DNA of 64,000 nucleotides, from assembly GCF_013466985.1 (NCBI RefSeq), contig NZ_CP059164.1, forward strand, positions 2,179,001 through 2,243,000, read 5' to 3'. The notes beneath the pieces were generated by a model, which saw only the letters and a list, made by a program, of their open reading frames with translations, was not told the origin of the DNA and ran no database searches. Source of the stretch: Nocardioides ungokensis. GTDB taxonomy: Bacteria > Actinomycetota > Actinomycetes > Propionibacteriales > Nocardioidaceae. Each line of letters starts with the position of its first letter. The first letter of the stretch is position 1. Shown piece after piece: positions 1 through 8,858 of the stretch. A program made the position numbers and the translations under genes.

Positions 1-203
1 TTGATGCGCAGCCCGCTGCGCACGAACCCCAGCGCCGTCTCGCCGATCCCGGCGGCCGGAGCCCAGGCGATGTGCGCCGCGACGTCCTGCACCGTCCAGC
101 CCGTGCACAGTGACGGGGTCGACCACTCCTCCGGGGTCAGCGTCTCCAGCAGGTCGATGAGCGCCAGTCGTTCGGATCGGATGGTTTCGGACATCTCGTC
201 CAT
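1..203 (-). CDS. Maleylpyruvate isomerase N-terminal-type (DinB-like, mycothiol-dependent) protein, truncated by window edge
   Basis: Only the first 67 codons lie in the window; the gene runs off position 1. Reading from ATG at 203 (or the second ATG at 194), the protein begins MDEMSETIRSERLALIDLL, followed by LTPEEW, SLCTGWTVQDVAAHIAW. The 'L..L...W...S.C.GW.V.DV.AH' pattern is characteristic of the N-terminal four-helix domain of mycothiol-dependent maleylpyruvate isomerase-like proteins (DinB/MDMPI superfamily), in which the AHI histidine is a metal ligand. Actual substrate unknown. The C-terminal domain cannot be seen. Confidence 0.7.
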   Translation of the reverse strand, partial: MDEMSETIRSERLALIDLLETLTPEEWSTPSLCTGWTVQDVAAHIAWAPAAGIGETALGFVRSGLRI

Positions 204-509
204 TCGCCGAGTCTGGCAGTGGGGTCCTGCGCTCGTGAAGGCGGTCGCAGGTGGGTGGTCGCGGTGATGGCAGCTATGGGGAGCGGTCCGCTGGGGTTAC
301 GGCCGCTTACCGGCTCACCGCCGCCGCTGGTTGAGGTGCACCGGTGGTTGAGGTGCGAGCGTCAGCGAGCCTCGAAACCCCGCAGCCCAGGCAGGGCGAC
401 GACCCGAAGATCAGCCCACGCGAAAGCTTTACCTTCGCTTGTCCCCAGAACCCCCGGACCGGGACGATTCCGGGCCCTGACTGTCGGTGGTCGATGCGAT
501 CATGGACAC
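204..509. other. Intergenic stretch with a small repeat
   Basis: About 306 bases with no convincing gene on either strand. It holds a direct repeat of GGTTGAGGTGC (329-339 and 346-356). The second copy begins a partly palindromic element whose GGTT-GAGG arm can pair with the CCTC-GA-AACC arm at about 369-379. Nothing else recognised. Confidence 0.4.
329..379. repeat. REP-like imperfect palindrome with duplicated arm
   Basis: GGTTGAGGTGC occurs twice 17 bp apart (329-339, 346-356), and the right part ends CCTCGAAACC (370-379), whose ends pair with GGTT and GAGG of the left arm. Intergenic elements of this general kind (GGTTGAGG...CCTCGAAACC) are, from memory, frequent in Nocardioides-type genomes; that would need a genome-wide count. 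No second full copy was noticed in this window. Confidence 0.35.
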
Positions 510-517
510 ATGTTCGA
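502..517. promoter_or_regulatory. LexA/SOS-like box overlapping the start of the DUF222 pseudogene
   Basis: ATGGAC-ACAT-GTTCGA compared with the actinobacterial SOS box TCGAAC-N4-GTTCGA: the right half-site is perfect and the left matches 3 of 6. The putative ATG (510) of the DUF222 gene lies inside the box. A second DUF222 gene in this window also has an SOS-like box (35105-35120), which strengthens the reading. Confidence 0.4.
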
Positions 518-1861
518 AACCGATGCAGCAGGAGAGCCCGTCGAGGTCGCCGACCTCGACGCGCCGGCCTGCTCACGTTCCTCGACCAGCGCAAGCTCGA
601 CGCCCGGATCGCCGAACGCGACAAGCTCCGGGCCGCCGCCAGTGGTGCGTGCTGCACCCCGCCACCACCGACACCGGCACCGCGACCTGGGGTGGCGCGT
701 CGATGTTGGGCGGCGACCTGGACGGGGACGAGTCGCTCGGCGGCGAGGGCACCCCGGCGGTCCGCGTTCGCCCCGAACCGCTCCGCCGTGCTGGGGGTGG
801 CCACCATCACGGGGATGAAGCTGATCGCCGACGCCCTGGACCTGCAGCACCGGCTCCCCGCATCTGGCGACTGGTCGAATCGCTCGCGGTGGAGCCGTAC
901 AAGGCCCGCACGTCGCCCAGGCCACCCACCTCTGCGAGGCGCCGCGCGGATGTGGACGAGCAGCTCGCCCAGGCTCGCCTCGTGCAGCTGGAAGGCGATC
1001 GAGACCGCCGTCGCCCACGCCATCGCCAAGCACCACCCCGAGCTCCTCGAACAACGGAGAAGCACGGGAAGCAGTCCTGGCACGTCACGCTGCGCCACCC
1101 GCCCCAGCGAGTACGCCGGCACCTCCTGGCTCGACATCACCGGCGACACCCTCGACCTGACCGCGTTCCACGACCTCGTCTGCGACCAGGCCGCCGTTGA
1201 AGGCGCTCGGGACACCGACGAGCTGGAGGTCCGCAAGGCCAAGGCGCTGGGCGTCATCGCCTCCCAGCAGGCCCAGCTCGACCTCACCACGCTCCTCGGC
1301 TCCGCAGACGGCGACAGCCCCAAGCGCGACCCCGCGGAAGCCGAAGACCCGGTTCTACCTCCACCTGAACCTCGCCGACCTCGCCACCCACGGCACTGCG
1401 GCGGGGCCTCCGAGATGGCCGCGGGACGGTCGAGCGGCTCGGCGCCGCCACCATCACCCGGATCAAGGAGTGGGTCGGCCACTCCCAGGTCACCGTCCAG
1501 CCGGTCCTCGACCTGGCCGCAGATGCGGTCGACGGGCACGAACCACCCGCGTGGATGCGCGAGCTGGTCATCCTCCGCGACGGCCACTGCGTCTTCCCCT
1601 GGTGCCACCACGACGCCCGATCAGCCGACCTCGACCACATCGACCCCTACGTCCCATCGACGAGGGCGGACCACCCGGCCAACCCATCCGGGCAATCTCG
1701 CCCCGTTGTGCCGGCGACATCACCGCGCCAAGACCAGCCGACGATGGCGCTACCGACGCCGACCCGACAGCACCTATGAGTGGCACGGACCCCACGGCCG
1801 CGCTACCTGGTCACACCCCACGGCACCATCCAGCTCACCAGCAACTGAGCTCCACCCTTGA
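510..1861 (+). pseudogene. DUF222 / 13E12-repeat HNH endonuclease, multiply frameshifted
   Basis: Fragments of one DUF222-HNH protein appear in all three plus frames in the correct order. They are an N-terminus MFETDAAGEPVEVADLD (510 onward), LLTFLDQRKLDARIAERDKL (about 570-630), ITGMKLIADALDLQHRL (about 815-865), WLDITGDTLDLTAFHDLVC (about 1130-1180), RKAKALGVIASQQAQLDL (about 1232-1285), then the HNH part: MRELVILRDGHCVFPWC and LDHIDPY (1555-1650), and NLAPLCRRHHRAKTSRRW (about 1690-1745). The Cys-x2-Cys / DHI / Cys-x2-HH order is the HNH nuclease core. Six or more frame changes are needed, more than in any neighbour, so this may be a true decayed copy as well as a victim of sequence errors. 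A second copy of the family is at 33770-35148. Confidence 0.7.
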
Positions 1862-1930
1862 CCGGCCGGACCCGGCAGACCCACCAGGACTGTCGGGCCA
1901 CCGGCGCGCCCGGGCGCCGGGGCGTCGGCT

Positions 1931-1957
1931 CCAAGCGGGCTTCAAGTGGACCTCAAG
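1931..1957. promoter_or_regulatory. Three direct repeats at 11-bp pitch upstream of the MMPL gene
   Basis: CCAAG (1931-1935), TCAAG (1942-1946) and TCAAG (1953-1957) are spaced exactly 11 bp apart, i.e. one helical turn, about 55 bp before the MMPL start. Direct repeats with 11-bp period are the usual site geometry of OmpR/PhoP-family response regulators and of SARP-type activators. No such regulator is adjacent, so the assignment is inference. Confidence 0.35.
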
Positions 1958-2009
1958 CACTCGCGGCGAGCCTTCCGTCATCAATCACACCTCTGACGGG
2001 AGAAGAACC

Positions 2010-4190
2010 GTGTCACGCATGCTCTATCGCCTCGGCAACGGCGCTGCGGCGCACCCCTGGCGCACGATCGGAGCCTGGTTGCTGCTCATCGGAATAGCGG
2101 TCGCGGCCGCGTCCGCGTTCGGCGGCACCCCGCAGGACAACTGGGACGTCCCCGGCGCCCGCGCCCAGAAGGGGATCGACGAGCTGCGCGCCCACGTTCC
2201 CGGTCGGGGCGGGTCCAGTGCGCAGGTGGTCGTCCACGACCGGGACGGCCACCGGCTCGCCGCCGGTGACCTCGACGCGCTCACCCGGCGGCTCGACGCG
2301 CTGCCGCACACGGCGTACGTCAGCGAGCCGCGACTCTCCGCGGACGGCGACACCGCGCTGGTGACCGTCGCGTACGACGTGCCGACCACCGACCCCGACA
2401 TCATGGGGACGGTCGGCGTCGACCAGCTCGAGAGCGCGCTCGCGCCAGAGCGGGCCGCCGGACTGCAGGCGGAGCTCGGGGGAGAGCTGCCCTCGACCGG
2501 CGGCCAGGAGATGAAGGGCACCGGCGAGATGGCCGGAATCGTGGTGGCGCTGGTGCTGCTCGTGCTGGCCTTCGGGTCCGTGGTCGCTGCCGGCCTGCCG
2601 CTGGCCATCGCGTTGACCGGCCTGGGCGTCGGCTCCGCCGGCGTGACCGTGCTGGCCGGCACGATGGATGTCAGCACCTCGGCGCCCACCGTCGCCACCA
2701 TGGTGGGGCTCGGCGTCGGCATCGACTACGCGCTCTTGCTCGTCACCCGGCACGTGGAGTTCCTCAGCGAGGGACACGAGAAGCGCGTCGCCGCCGGTCG
2801 GGCGGTTGCGACGGCGGGCCGCTCGGTCGTCTTTGCCTCCGCCACCGTGCTCGTCTCGCTGATGGGCCTGCGCCTGGCCGGACTGCCGGTCTACTCGAGC
2901 TTCGGCTTCGCGACCGCGATCACCGTGCTCGCGGTGATGGCGACGGCGATCACGCTGGTCCCCGCCCTGTGCGGTCTCGCGGGCAACCGCCTGCTTCCGC
3001 GGAGGGTCCGCCGGGCCCGCAAGGCCGGCCACGGCCTTCAGACCGCGACGAAGCGTCCGCTCACGGCTCGCTGGGCCGCGCGGGTGGCACGTCGCCCGCT
3101 GCCGGCCGCGCTGGCTGCCCTCGTCGTCCTGCTCAGCCTGGCTGCGCCCACGCTCGCGATGCGCACCTGGCCGCAGGACGGCAGCACCAACAGCACCGAC
3201 ACCACTATCCGGCGCGCCTACGACCTGATCACCGAGGAGTACGGTGCCGGCGCGAACGGCCCGCTGACCGTCGTGGTCGACCGGAGCGTCGTGAGCGACG
3301 GTGAGACGCGGGCGATCGCCGCCCGCCTTGCCGATCGGCCCGGCATCGTCGGGGTGACCACGCCGCAGACCACGCCCGACGGTGCGCTGAGCGTGCTCGA
3401 GGCCGAGCCGGCCTACGGCCCGACCGACGAGCGCACCACCACTCTGATCGAGACGCTGCGCGACGACGTGCTCCCTGACGGCGTCGAGGTCACCGGGACC
3501 ACGCCGCTCTTCGCCGACATCTCCGTCATGCTGACCGGACGGATGTGGCTGGTGGTCGGCTTCGTGGTCGGGCTTTCGGTCTTGCTGCTGACGATGATGT
3601 TCCGCTCGGTGATCGTCCCGCTCAAGGCCGCGGTCATGAACCTGCTGTCCATCGGGGCGGCGTACGGCGTGCTGACGGCGGCGTTCCAGTGGGGCTGGGC
3701 CGGCGGGCTGCTCGGGATCGACCACCCGGTGCCGGTGTCGAGCTGGATCCCGATCCTGATGTTCGCGATCCTCTTCGGGCTCTCGATGGACTACGAGGTC
3801 TTCCTGCTCTCGCGAGTCCGCGAGGAGTGGCTGGCCACCGGCGACGCTCGCCGCAGCGTGGAGCGCGGACTGTCCGCCACCGGCCGGGTCATCTCCTCGG
3901 CCGCCGCGATCATGGTCGCGGTGTTCCTCGGCTTCGCCACCGAGGCTGACGTCGTGGTCAAGATGCTCGGCTTCGGGATGGCCGTCGCGATCCTGCTCGA
4001 CGCCACCGTGGTCCGCCTGGTCCTGGTCCCGGCGACCATGGCGATGCTGGGCCGCTGGAACTGGTGGCTGCCGGGCTGGCTGGACCGCCTGCTGCCCAGG
4101 ATCGAGGCCGAGACCTCCGCCGACCTCTGGGACGAGCTGGACGCGCTGCCCGGGCCACCCGCCCCGGAGCGGACGACCGAGCCCGTCTGA
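2010..4190 (+). CDS. MMPL-family (RND superfamily) membrane transporter
   Basis: 726-aa inner-membrane protein of the MmpL/YdfJ type, proton-driven exporters often of lipids or hydrophobic compounds. GTG 2010 is chosen because GGGAGAAG lies just upstream. One N-terminal TM segment is followed by an extracytoplasmic domain (about residues 40-170), a five-TM block, a second extracytoplasmic domain (about 370-510) and a second five-TM block. Each half carries the family's charged TM4-type motif: GVGIDYALLL near residue 233 and FGLSMDYEVFL near 590. It stands alone, with 11-bp direct repeats in its promoter region, and converges on the GH18 gene. Substrate cannot be told from sequence. Confidence 0.85.
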   Translation: MSRMLYRLGNGAAAHPWRTIGAWLLLIGIAVAAASAFGGTPQDNWDVPGARAQKGIDELRAHVPGRGGSSAQVVVHDRDGHRLAAGDLDALTRRLDALPHTAYVSEPRLSADGDTALVTVAYDVPTTDPDIMGTVGVDQLESALAPERAAGLQAELGGELPSTGGQEMKGTGEMAGIVVALVLLVLAFGSVVAAGLPLAIALTGLGVGSAGVTVLAGTMDVSTSAPTVATMVGLGVGIDYALLLVTRHVEFLSEGHEKRVAAGRAVATAGRSVVFASATVLVSLMGLRLAGLPVYSSFGFATAITVLAVMATAITLVPALCGLAGNRLLPRRVRRARKAGHGLQTATKRPLTARWAARVARRPLPAALAALVVLLSLAAPTLAMRTWPQDGSTNSTDTTIRRAYDLITEEYGAGANGPLTVVVDRSVVSDGETRAIAARLADRPGIVGVTTPQTTPDGALSVLEAEPAYGPTDERTTTLIETLRDDVLPDGVEVTGTTPLFADISVMLTGRMWLVVGFVVGLSVLLLTMMFRSVIVPLKAAVMNLLSIGAAYGVLTAAFQWGWAGGLLGIDHPVPVSSWIPILMFAILFGLSMDYEVFLLSRVREEWLATGDARRSVERGLSATGRVISSAAAIMVAVFLGFATEADVVVKMLGFGMAVAILLDATVVRLVLVPATMAMLGRWNWWLPGWLDRLLPRIEAETSADLWDELDALPGPPAPERTTEPV

Positions 4191-4201
4191 CCTGCCACAC
4201 G

Positions 4202-5203
4202 TCACCGCAGGGTGTCCGCGGAGCCCAGCCGCCAGACGGCGAGCCCGTGGACACCCTGCTGCACGGCGAGCGAGCGGCGGACATCGTACGAGCGGCGGTC
4301 CGACCACCACAGGACGGTGCCGTCGGACAGCTGCGCCCGCCACTCGCCCTTGCCTGCCCTCCACTCGGCGCGGGTGCCGTCCTCGCGGACCAGCCGCCGG
4401 GCGCCCCGGTCGGTGACCGTGTGTCCGGTGCCGTGCCGGGGCCAGGTGTAGCCGTAGCCCGCGACGCCCAGGTCGACCTTCGAGACCGGCACCGCAGTCG
4501 TCAGGGCCGCGAGGGTGCGCCGCTGCCACGGCAGCGCCCCGATCGGACCCGGCCCGGACCACCCCGGGCCGTGCTGGTCGTACGTCATCAGCGCGACGAC
4601 GTCGGCGGCCCTGCCGAGCTCCCGGATCCGGTAGCCCCTGGCGTGGTAGATCCGCACCGAGGTGGAGGCGCTCACGTCGACCGAGACCGTCCGGTCCGCG
4701 GGCATCCGGTCCTGGAGCTCCCGCACCAGCAGGACCAGCCCCGGCCCGTCCGCCGGGCGCAGCCGCTCGAGGTCGACGGTGATCCCGTCCCAGCCCTGCT
4801 CGATGGCGTACGACGCGAGCCGGGCCGCCACCCGGCGTACCCGCCCCTCGTGGCGTAACAGCCTCCGCGCGGCCGCGGGGTCGAAGTCGTCGAGCCGGTT
4901 GCTCCAGTTGCTCAGCAGCGGCTCCGCGCGGAGGCCCTGCTCGTGGGCGGTGTCGAGCATGCGCAACGCATCGGCGGTCAGCCGTGTGACGTCGCGGCCG
5001 TCGGCGTGCAGAAGGAGCGCGGCCACGCCCACCGTGGTGAGGGCGTCGGCGTCACGGGTGACGAGCCGGGGCGAGGCGGCCTCGAGCACGTAGCCGGTGA
5101 CCGCGGGGCCGTCCGGGGCGGGGGCCGCCGACGCCGGAGGGAGCGGGGCCAGCAGCAGCGGGAGGAGGGCGAGGGCCGCACGTCCGAGCACGCGGGAGGT
5201 CAT
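4202..5203 (-). CDS. Secreted glycoside hydrolase family 18 (YaaH/chitinase-like) protein
   Basis: 333 aa. Start at ATG 5203 gives a good signal peptide (MTSRVLGRAALALLPLLLAP, cleavage near ASA-AP). The GH18 catalytic signature DxxDxDxE-type motif is seen as DGITVDLE (residues 139-146), with Glu146 the expected acid, followed by the family's second marker LMTYDQHG around residue 190 and a terminal GLAVWRLGSAD. Length and pattern resemble YaaH/spore-type or chitinase-like GH18 enzymes acting on N-acetylglucosamine polymers; peptidoglycan or chitin specificity cannot be decided. Divergent from the Nudix gene. Confidence 0.75.
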   Translation of the reverse strand: MTSRVLGRAALALLPLLLAPLPPASAAPAPDGPAVTGYVLEAASPRLVTRDADALTTVGVAALLLHADGRDVTRLTADALRMLDTAHEQGLRAEPLLSNWSNRLDDFDPAAARRLLRHEGRVRRVAARLASYAIEQGWDGITVDLERLRPADGPGLVLLVRELQDRMPADRTVSVDVSASTSVRIYHARGYRIRELGRAADVVALMTYDQHGPGWSGPGPIGALPWQRRTLAALTTAVPVSKVDLGVAGYGYTWPRHGTGHTVTDRGARRLVREDGTRAEWRAGKGEWRAQLSDGTVLWWSDRRSYDVRRSLAVQQGVHGLAVWRLGSADTLR

Positions 5204-5243
5204 GGCGACAGCGTGGCACGCGGCAGCCGCTAGCGTGGCCGCC

Positions 5244-5672
5244 GTGCACCGCTTCGCCACCGTGATCCTGGTCGACCGCCGAGGCTGGCTGCTGCTCCAG
5301 GAGCGCGACGAGCATCCCGTGATCGACCCCGAGAAGTGGAGCCTGTGCGGCGGCCACCTCGAGCCGGGCGAGGACTACCACGCCGGCGCCCTGCGCGAGC
5401 TCGAGGAGGAGACCGGGATCCGGATGACGCTCGACCACCTCGAGCTGTTCGACGAGCTCGAGCTGTTCCACGAGGCCTACGGCTCCCACGACACCATGCA
5501 GGTCTTCGCCGGCGCCACCGACCTCACCGACGCGGACATCGTGCTGGGGGAGGGCCGCCAGATCGTCTTCGTCGACCCAGCCCACGCCGTCACTCTCGAC
5601 CTCAGCGCCGCGGCCATCCGCGTGGTCCCGGCCTTCCTCGACTCCGCCCTCTACCGCCGGCTGCGCCCCTGA
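5244..5672 (+). CDS. Nudix hydrolase
   Basis: 142 aa (GTG 5244; an in-frame GTG at 5235 is possible). The Nudix box is complete: GGHLEPGEDYHAGAL followed by RELEEETGI, fitting Gx5Ex7REUxEExGU, so it should bind a divalent metal and hydrolyse a nucleoside-diphosphate-linked substrate. The start VHRFATVILVDRRGWLLLQE is the usual first strand. TAGCGT (5231-5236) seven bases before GTG 5244 looks like a -10 element of a leaderless transcript. Substrate unknown. Confidence 0.85.
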   Translation: MHRFATVILVDRRGWLLLQERDEHPVIDPEKWSLCGGHLEPGEDYHAGALRELEEETGIRMTLDHLELFDELELFHEAYGSHDTMQVFAGATDLTDADIVLGEGRQIVFVDPAHAVTLDLSAAAIRVVPAFLDSALYRRLRP

Positions 5673-5744
5673 TCGACAAATCTGTTGTCGAGCGGCCCCG
5701 GGGGTGACAGAGTTGCGCGGCTGCCAAGGGGGGAGAGCGCGGGG

Positions 5745-8700
5745 ATGAGACTGAGGTACCGGCCGTTCCAGGCCATTGCGATCGCCACGCTGGCGGCACT
5801 CGTCACGGCCTGTGCCGCGTTCGCGCCGCTCTACGACCGCGCCATGCGGCAGGCGCTCACCGACATCAAGATCGAGCGCACCGCCCCCGCGGTCGTCGGG
5901 CTGCAGCTGCGCGCGATCGCGTCGGACCCGCGGATCACCTTCGGTTCGCACGTCCGCACCCGCCCGCCGGAGCCGGAGGCCGTGCTGGCGAAGGTGCCGG
6001 AGGACATGCGCGCCTCCTACCTCGCACCGGTGCTCGGCTACTCCGCCGAGGCGAGCGTCCCCAAGGGCGAGCTCCCGCCCACCGACGCCGGGGGGCCGAC
6101 AGCCTCGACCGGCCACGTGATCTGGCGCGACGGCGCGTGCGACCACGTCGACTTCACCGAAGGCGGGTGCCCGACGAGCGCCGGCGACGTTGCGATCAGC
6201 GAGGCCGACGCCCGGACCTTCGGCCTGCGTGTCGGTGAGTCGTTCAAGGTGCCCGGCATCCCGCTCAACCAGGCGTCGGCGACCGTGCCGAGCGCCAGGC
6301 TCCACGTGAGCGGCGTCTACCGGCAGCAGCCGGGCGACTACTGGTTCGGGCTGAGCCTCACCGGGCTGTCCGGCATCGTCGATCCGGAAACGGACCTGCT
6401 GCAGCACGACCTGTGGCTCACCGACCGCGCGACCTTCACCGACTCGTCGGTCCCGCCGCTCAACGGGCAGGCGTCCACGGTCGACCTGCCGCTGGACCGC
6501 GACGCCGTGGGCGTCGACGACGTGCTCGGTCTCGCAGGCGGCATCCAGAGGCTCGCCGGGGAGGCCCGCCACGACACCGGCGTCTTCGTCGACGTGCACT
6601 CGGGGCTGCCGTCCATCGTCCAGGACATCCGCGACCAGACGGGGCAGTCGCGGGTGACGGTGCCGCTCCTGATGGCTCAGCTGGGGCTGCTCGCGGTGAT
6701 CGTGCTGTGGCTGGTCCTGCTGGCGGTCACCGAGCAGCGGCGACCCGAGGTGGCCCTGGCCCGCCTGCGCGGGCGGGGCCGCCGCGGAGCGCGGGGCCTG
6801 CTGCTCGCCGAGCTGTTGCCGGTGGCGCTGGCGGGCGTGGTGCCGGGAGCGGCAGTCGCGGTGCTCGGGGCCTGGGTGGCGCGCACGCAGGTGCTGCCGG
6901 GCCACGCGCCCTTCGAGCTCGGGCTGCGCTTCGTGGCCGCGGTCGCGCTCGCGGTGGTGGTGCTGACAGCCGTCACGCTGCTCGCCGTCTCGCGGGTGGC
7001 GCGCGAGCCCGTGGCGACCCTGCTGCGCCGGGTGCCGCCCCGGCGTACCGGCTGGTCCCTGGGGGTCGGTGACGCCCTCGTGGTCGCCGGCGCAGGGGCG
7101 GTGGTCGTGCTCTTCGCGACGGGTGGGCTCGATGGCCCGGTCGCCCTGGCCGCCCCCGGCCTGGTGGCCATCGTGGTCGGCCTCGTGCTCGCCCACCTCA
7201 CCTCGCCGTCGGCGGCGGTGGTCGGACGTCGCCTGGTCGCGCGCGGGCGGGTGCGGTTCGGCGTCAGCATCCTCGACGCGGCCCGGAGCCCGGCGACCCG
7301 ACGTGTGGTCGCGATGGTGACGGTGGCCGCGGCCCTGGCCGTCTTCTCCGCGGACGCCCTGGCGGTCGGGGACCGCAACCGCGCCGCGGCGGCCGAGCAG
7401 CAGGCGGGCGCCCCGATGGTCGCGGAGATCCGGGGCAACGACCTCGCCGCCGTGCGCGCCGCGCTCCACGAGGTCGACCCCGACGGTCGCCGGGTCACCC
7501 CTGTCGTCCGGATGCTGCCGCCGGGGTCCGACAGCGGGGGCACGCTGGCGGTCGTGCCCGACGCCTTCCGGCGGATCGCGATCCTCCCCGGGTCGGCGGG
7601 CTCCGCCTCGGTGTGGGACCGCCTCGCCGTGCCGGACACGAAGCCGATCCAGGCGACCGGCACGCACCTCTCGCTCGACGTGGACGACTCCACGCTCGTG
7701 TCGCGACGTGAGGACGGGAAGCCGAGCCCCGTCACGCTCGGTCTCGACCTCGTGACCCGCAGCGGCGAGACGCTGCACACGACCTTCGGCGACCTCGGCG
7801 GACCGACCCACCACCGGCGCTTCGGCACCGACGTGTCCTGCGGCGACGGGTGCTACGTCACTTCCGTCTGGGTCAGCACCCTGCCCGGTGCCACCATCGA
7901 CGGCGAGGCGACGCTGCGACACCTGGTCGGCACTCCGGGCGGACAGGAGGCCACGATCGGGCCGGCGGACCGCTGGCGGTCGTACGTCGACGCCGCCAAC
8001 GGCAGCTTCCGGCCCCGGTCCACCGCTCCGGACCGGCTCACCCTCGTCGTCCACAGCAACGGACCGTCCCTGGTCTCGATGGCCCAGACCTGGCTCCAGC
8101 CGCAGGCGCCCGCTCTCGTGTCGCGCCCGCTGCCGCCCGACCTGGTGACCGGCCGGTTCACCGGTGTCGGCCTGGACGCCGAGGACCAGCCGGCGGTCCG
8201 GGTCGGCGCGCTGCCCCGGGTGCCCGGCGCGAGACCCGGCACCGTGGTCGTCAACCTCGACGCCGTCACGCGCGGGCGCACCGTCTCGGCGGGGGCGAGG
8301 ATGCAGCTCTGGTTCGCCCACGACGATCCCGCGTTCCTGGCCCGCACGACGAAGGCGCTGGCCGACCACGACGTCTTCGTGGCGAGCACCTCGACGCTCG
8401 CCGGCACGCGGCGCACCTACGACGAGTCCACCGCGGCCTGGAGCCTCGGGCTCGCCGTCGTCATCGGGATCGCCGCGCTCCTGATCGCGCTGCTGGTGCT
8501 GGTGGTGAGCGCGGTCAGCACCTGGCGGTTCCGGGTCCGTGACCTCGCGGCCCTGCGCATGAGCGGGATCCCCGGCGGCGCCATCGGCACGATGGCGGTC
8601 GCGGCACAGCTGCCGGCCGTCCTGCTCGGGGTCGTCGCCGGCACCGCCGCGGGGCTCGTGGGCGCCCAGCTCGCGCTGCCGATCGTGCCCCTGTTCGCCA

Positions 8701-8858
8701 CCGCGCCCGAGGTCTCCACCCTCGACCTCGCCACCGCCTGGGGCGGCGTGGCCGGTGCCGCGGTCGGCGCGGCAGTGGTGCTCGGCCTGGGGGCGGTCCT
8801 CATCGGCCGGGCCCTGGCCCGGCGCTCCGACGTACGACGACTGCGGGAGACGGTGTGA
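5745..8858 (+). CDS. ABC transporter permease, FtsX-like, 1037 aa
   Basis: A single long permease beginning MRLRYRPFQAIAIATLAALV (one TM), followed by a large extracytoplasmic region, an FtsX-type membrane block (TMs from about residue 305 to 500), a second large extracytoplasmic region (about 540-880) and a final FtsX block with three or four TMs (about 895-1030). This is the duplicated 'MacB/FtsX' plan in which one chain supplies the whole membrane part. It overlaps the downstream ATPase by 4 bp (GTGA), so the two are translationally coupled. Such systems usually do mechanotransmission or lipoprotein/peptide handling rather than classic import; the role here is unknown. Confidence 0.8.
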   Translation: MRLRYRPFQAIAIATLAALVTACAAFAPLYDRAMRQALTDIKIERTAPAVVGLQLRAIASDPRITFGSHVRTRPPEPEAVLAKVPEDMRASYLAPVLGYSAEASVPKGELPPTDAGGPTASTGHVIWRDGACDHVDFTEGGCPTSAGDVAISEADARTFGLRVGESFKVPGIPLNQASATVPSARLHVSGVYRQQPGDYWFGLSLTGLSGIVDPETDLLQHDLWLTDRATFTDSSVPPLNGQASTVDLPLDRDAVGVDDVLGLAGGIQRLAGEARHDTGVFVDVHSGLPSIVQDIRDQTGQSRVTVPLLMAQLGLLAVIVLWLVLLAVTEQRRPEVALARLRGRGRRGARGLLLAELLPVALAGVVPGAAVAVLGAWVARTQVLPGHAPFELGLRFVAAVALAVVVLTAVTLLAVSRVAREPVATLLRRVPPRRTGWSLGVGDALVVAGAGAVVVLFATGGLDGPVALAAPGLVAIVVGLVLAHLTSPSAAVVGRRLVARGRVRFGVSILDAARSPATRRVVAMVTVAAALAVFSADALAVGDRNRAAAAEQQAGAPMVAEIRGNDLAAVRAALHEVDPDGRRVTPVVRMLPPGSDSGGTLAVVPDAFRRIAILPGSAGSASVWDRLAVPDTKPIQATGTHLSLDVDDSTLVSRREDGKPSPVTLGLDLVTRSGETLHTTFGDLGGPTHHRRFGTDVSCGDGCYVTSVWVSTLPGATIDGEATLRHLVGTPGGQEATIGPADRWRSYVDAANGSFRPRSTAPDRLTLVVHSNGPSLVSMAQTWLQPQAPALVSRPLPPDLVTGRFTGVGLDAEDQPAVRVGALPRVPGARPGTVVVNLDAVTRGRTVSAGARMQLWFAHDDPAFLARTTKALADHDVFVASTSTLAGTRRTYDESTAAWSLGLAVVIGIAALLIALLVLVVSAVSTWRFRVRDLAALRMSGIPGGAIGTMAVAAQLPAVLLGVVAGTAAGLVGAQLALPIVPLFATAPEVSTLDLATAWGGVAGAAVGAAVVLGLGAVLIGRALARRSDVRRLRETV

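Noticed and set aside
2013-4562. 849-codon open frame on the minus strand
   Set aside because: Antisense to MMPL and into the GH18 gene on another frame; no recognisable protein features.
5052-8369. 1105-codon open frame on the minus strand
   Set aside because: Antisense to the FtsX permease; Arg/Gly/His-rich low-complexity composition, no domain, typical high-GC shadow.
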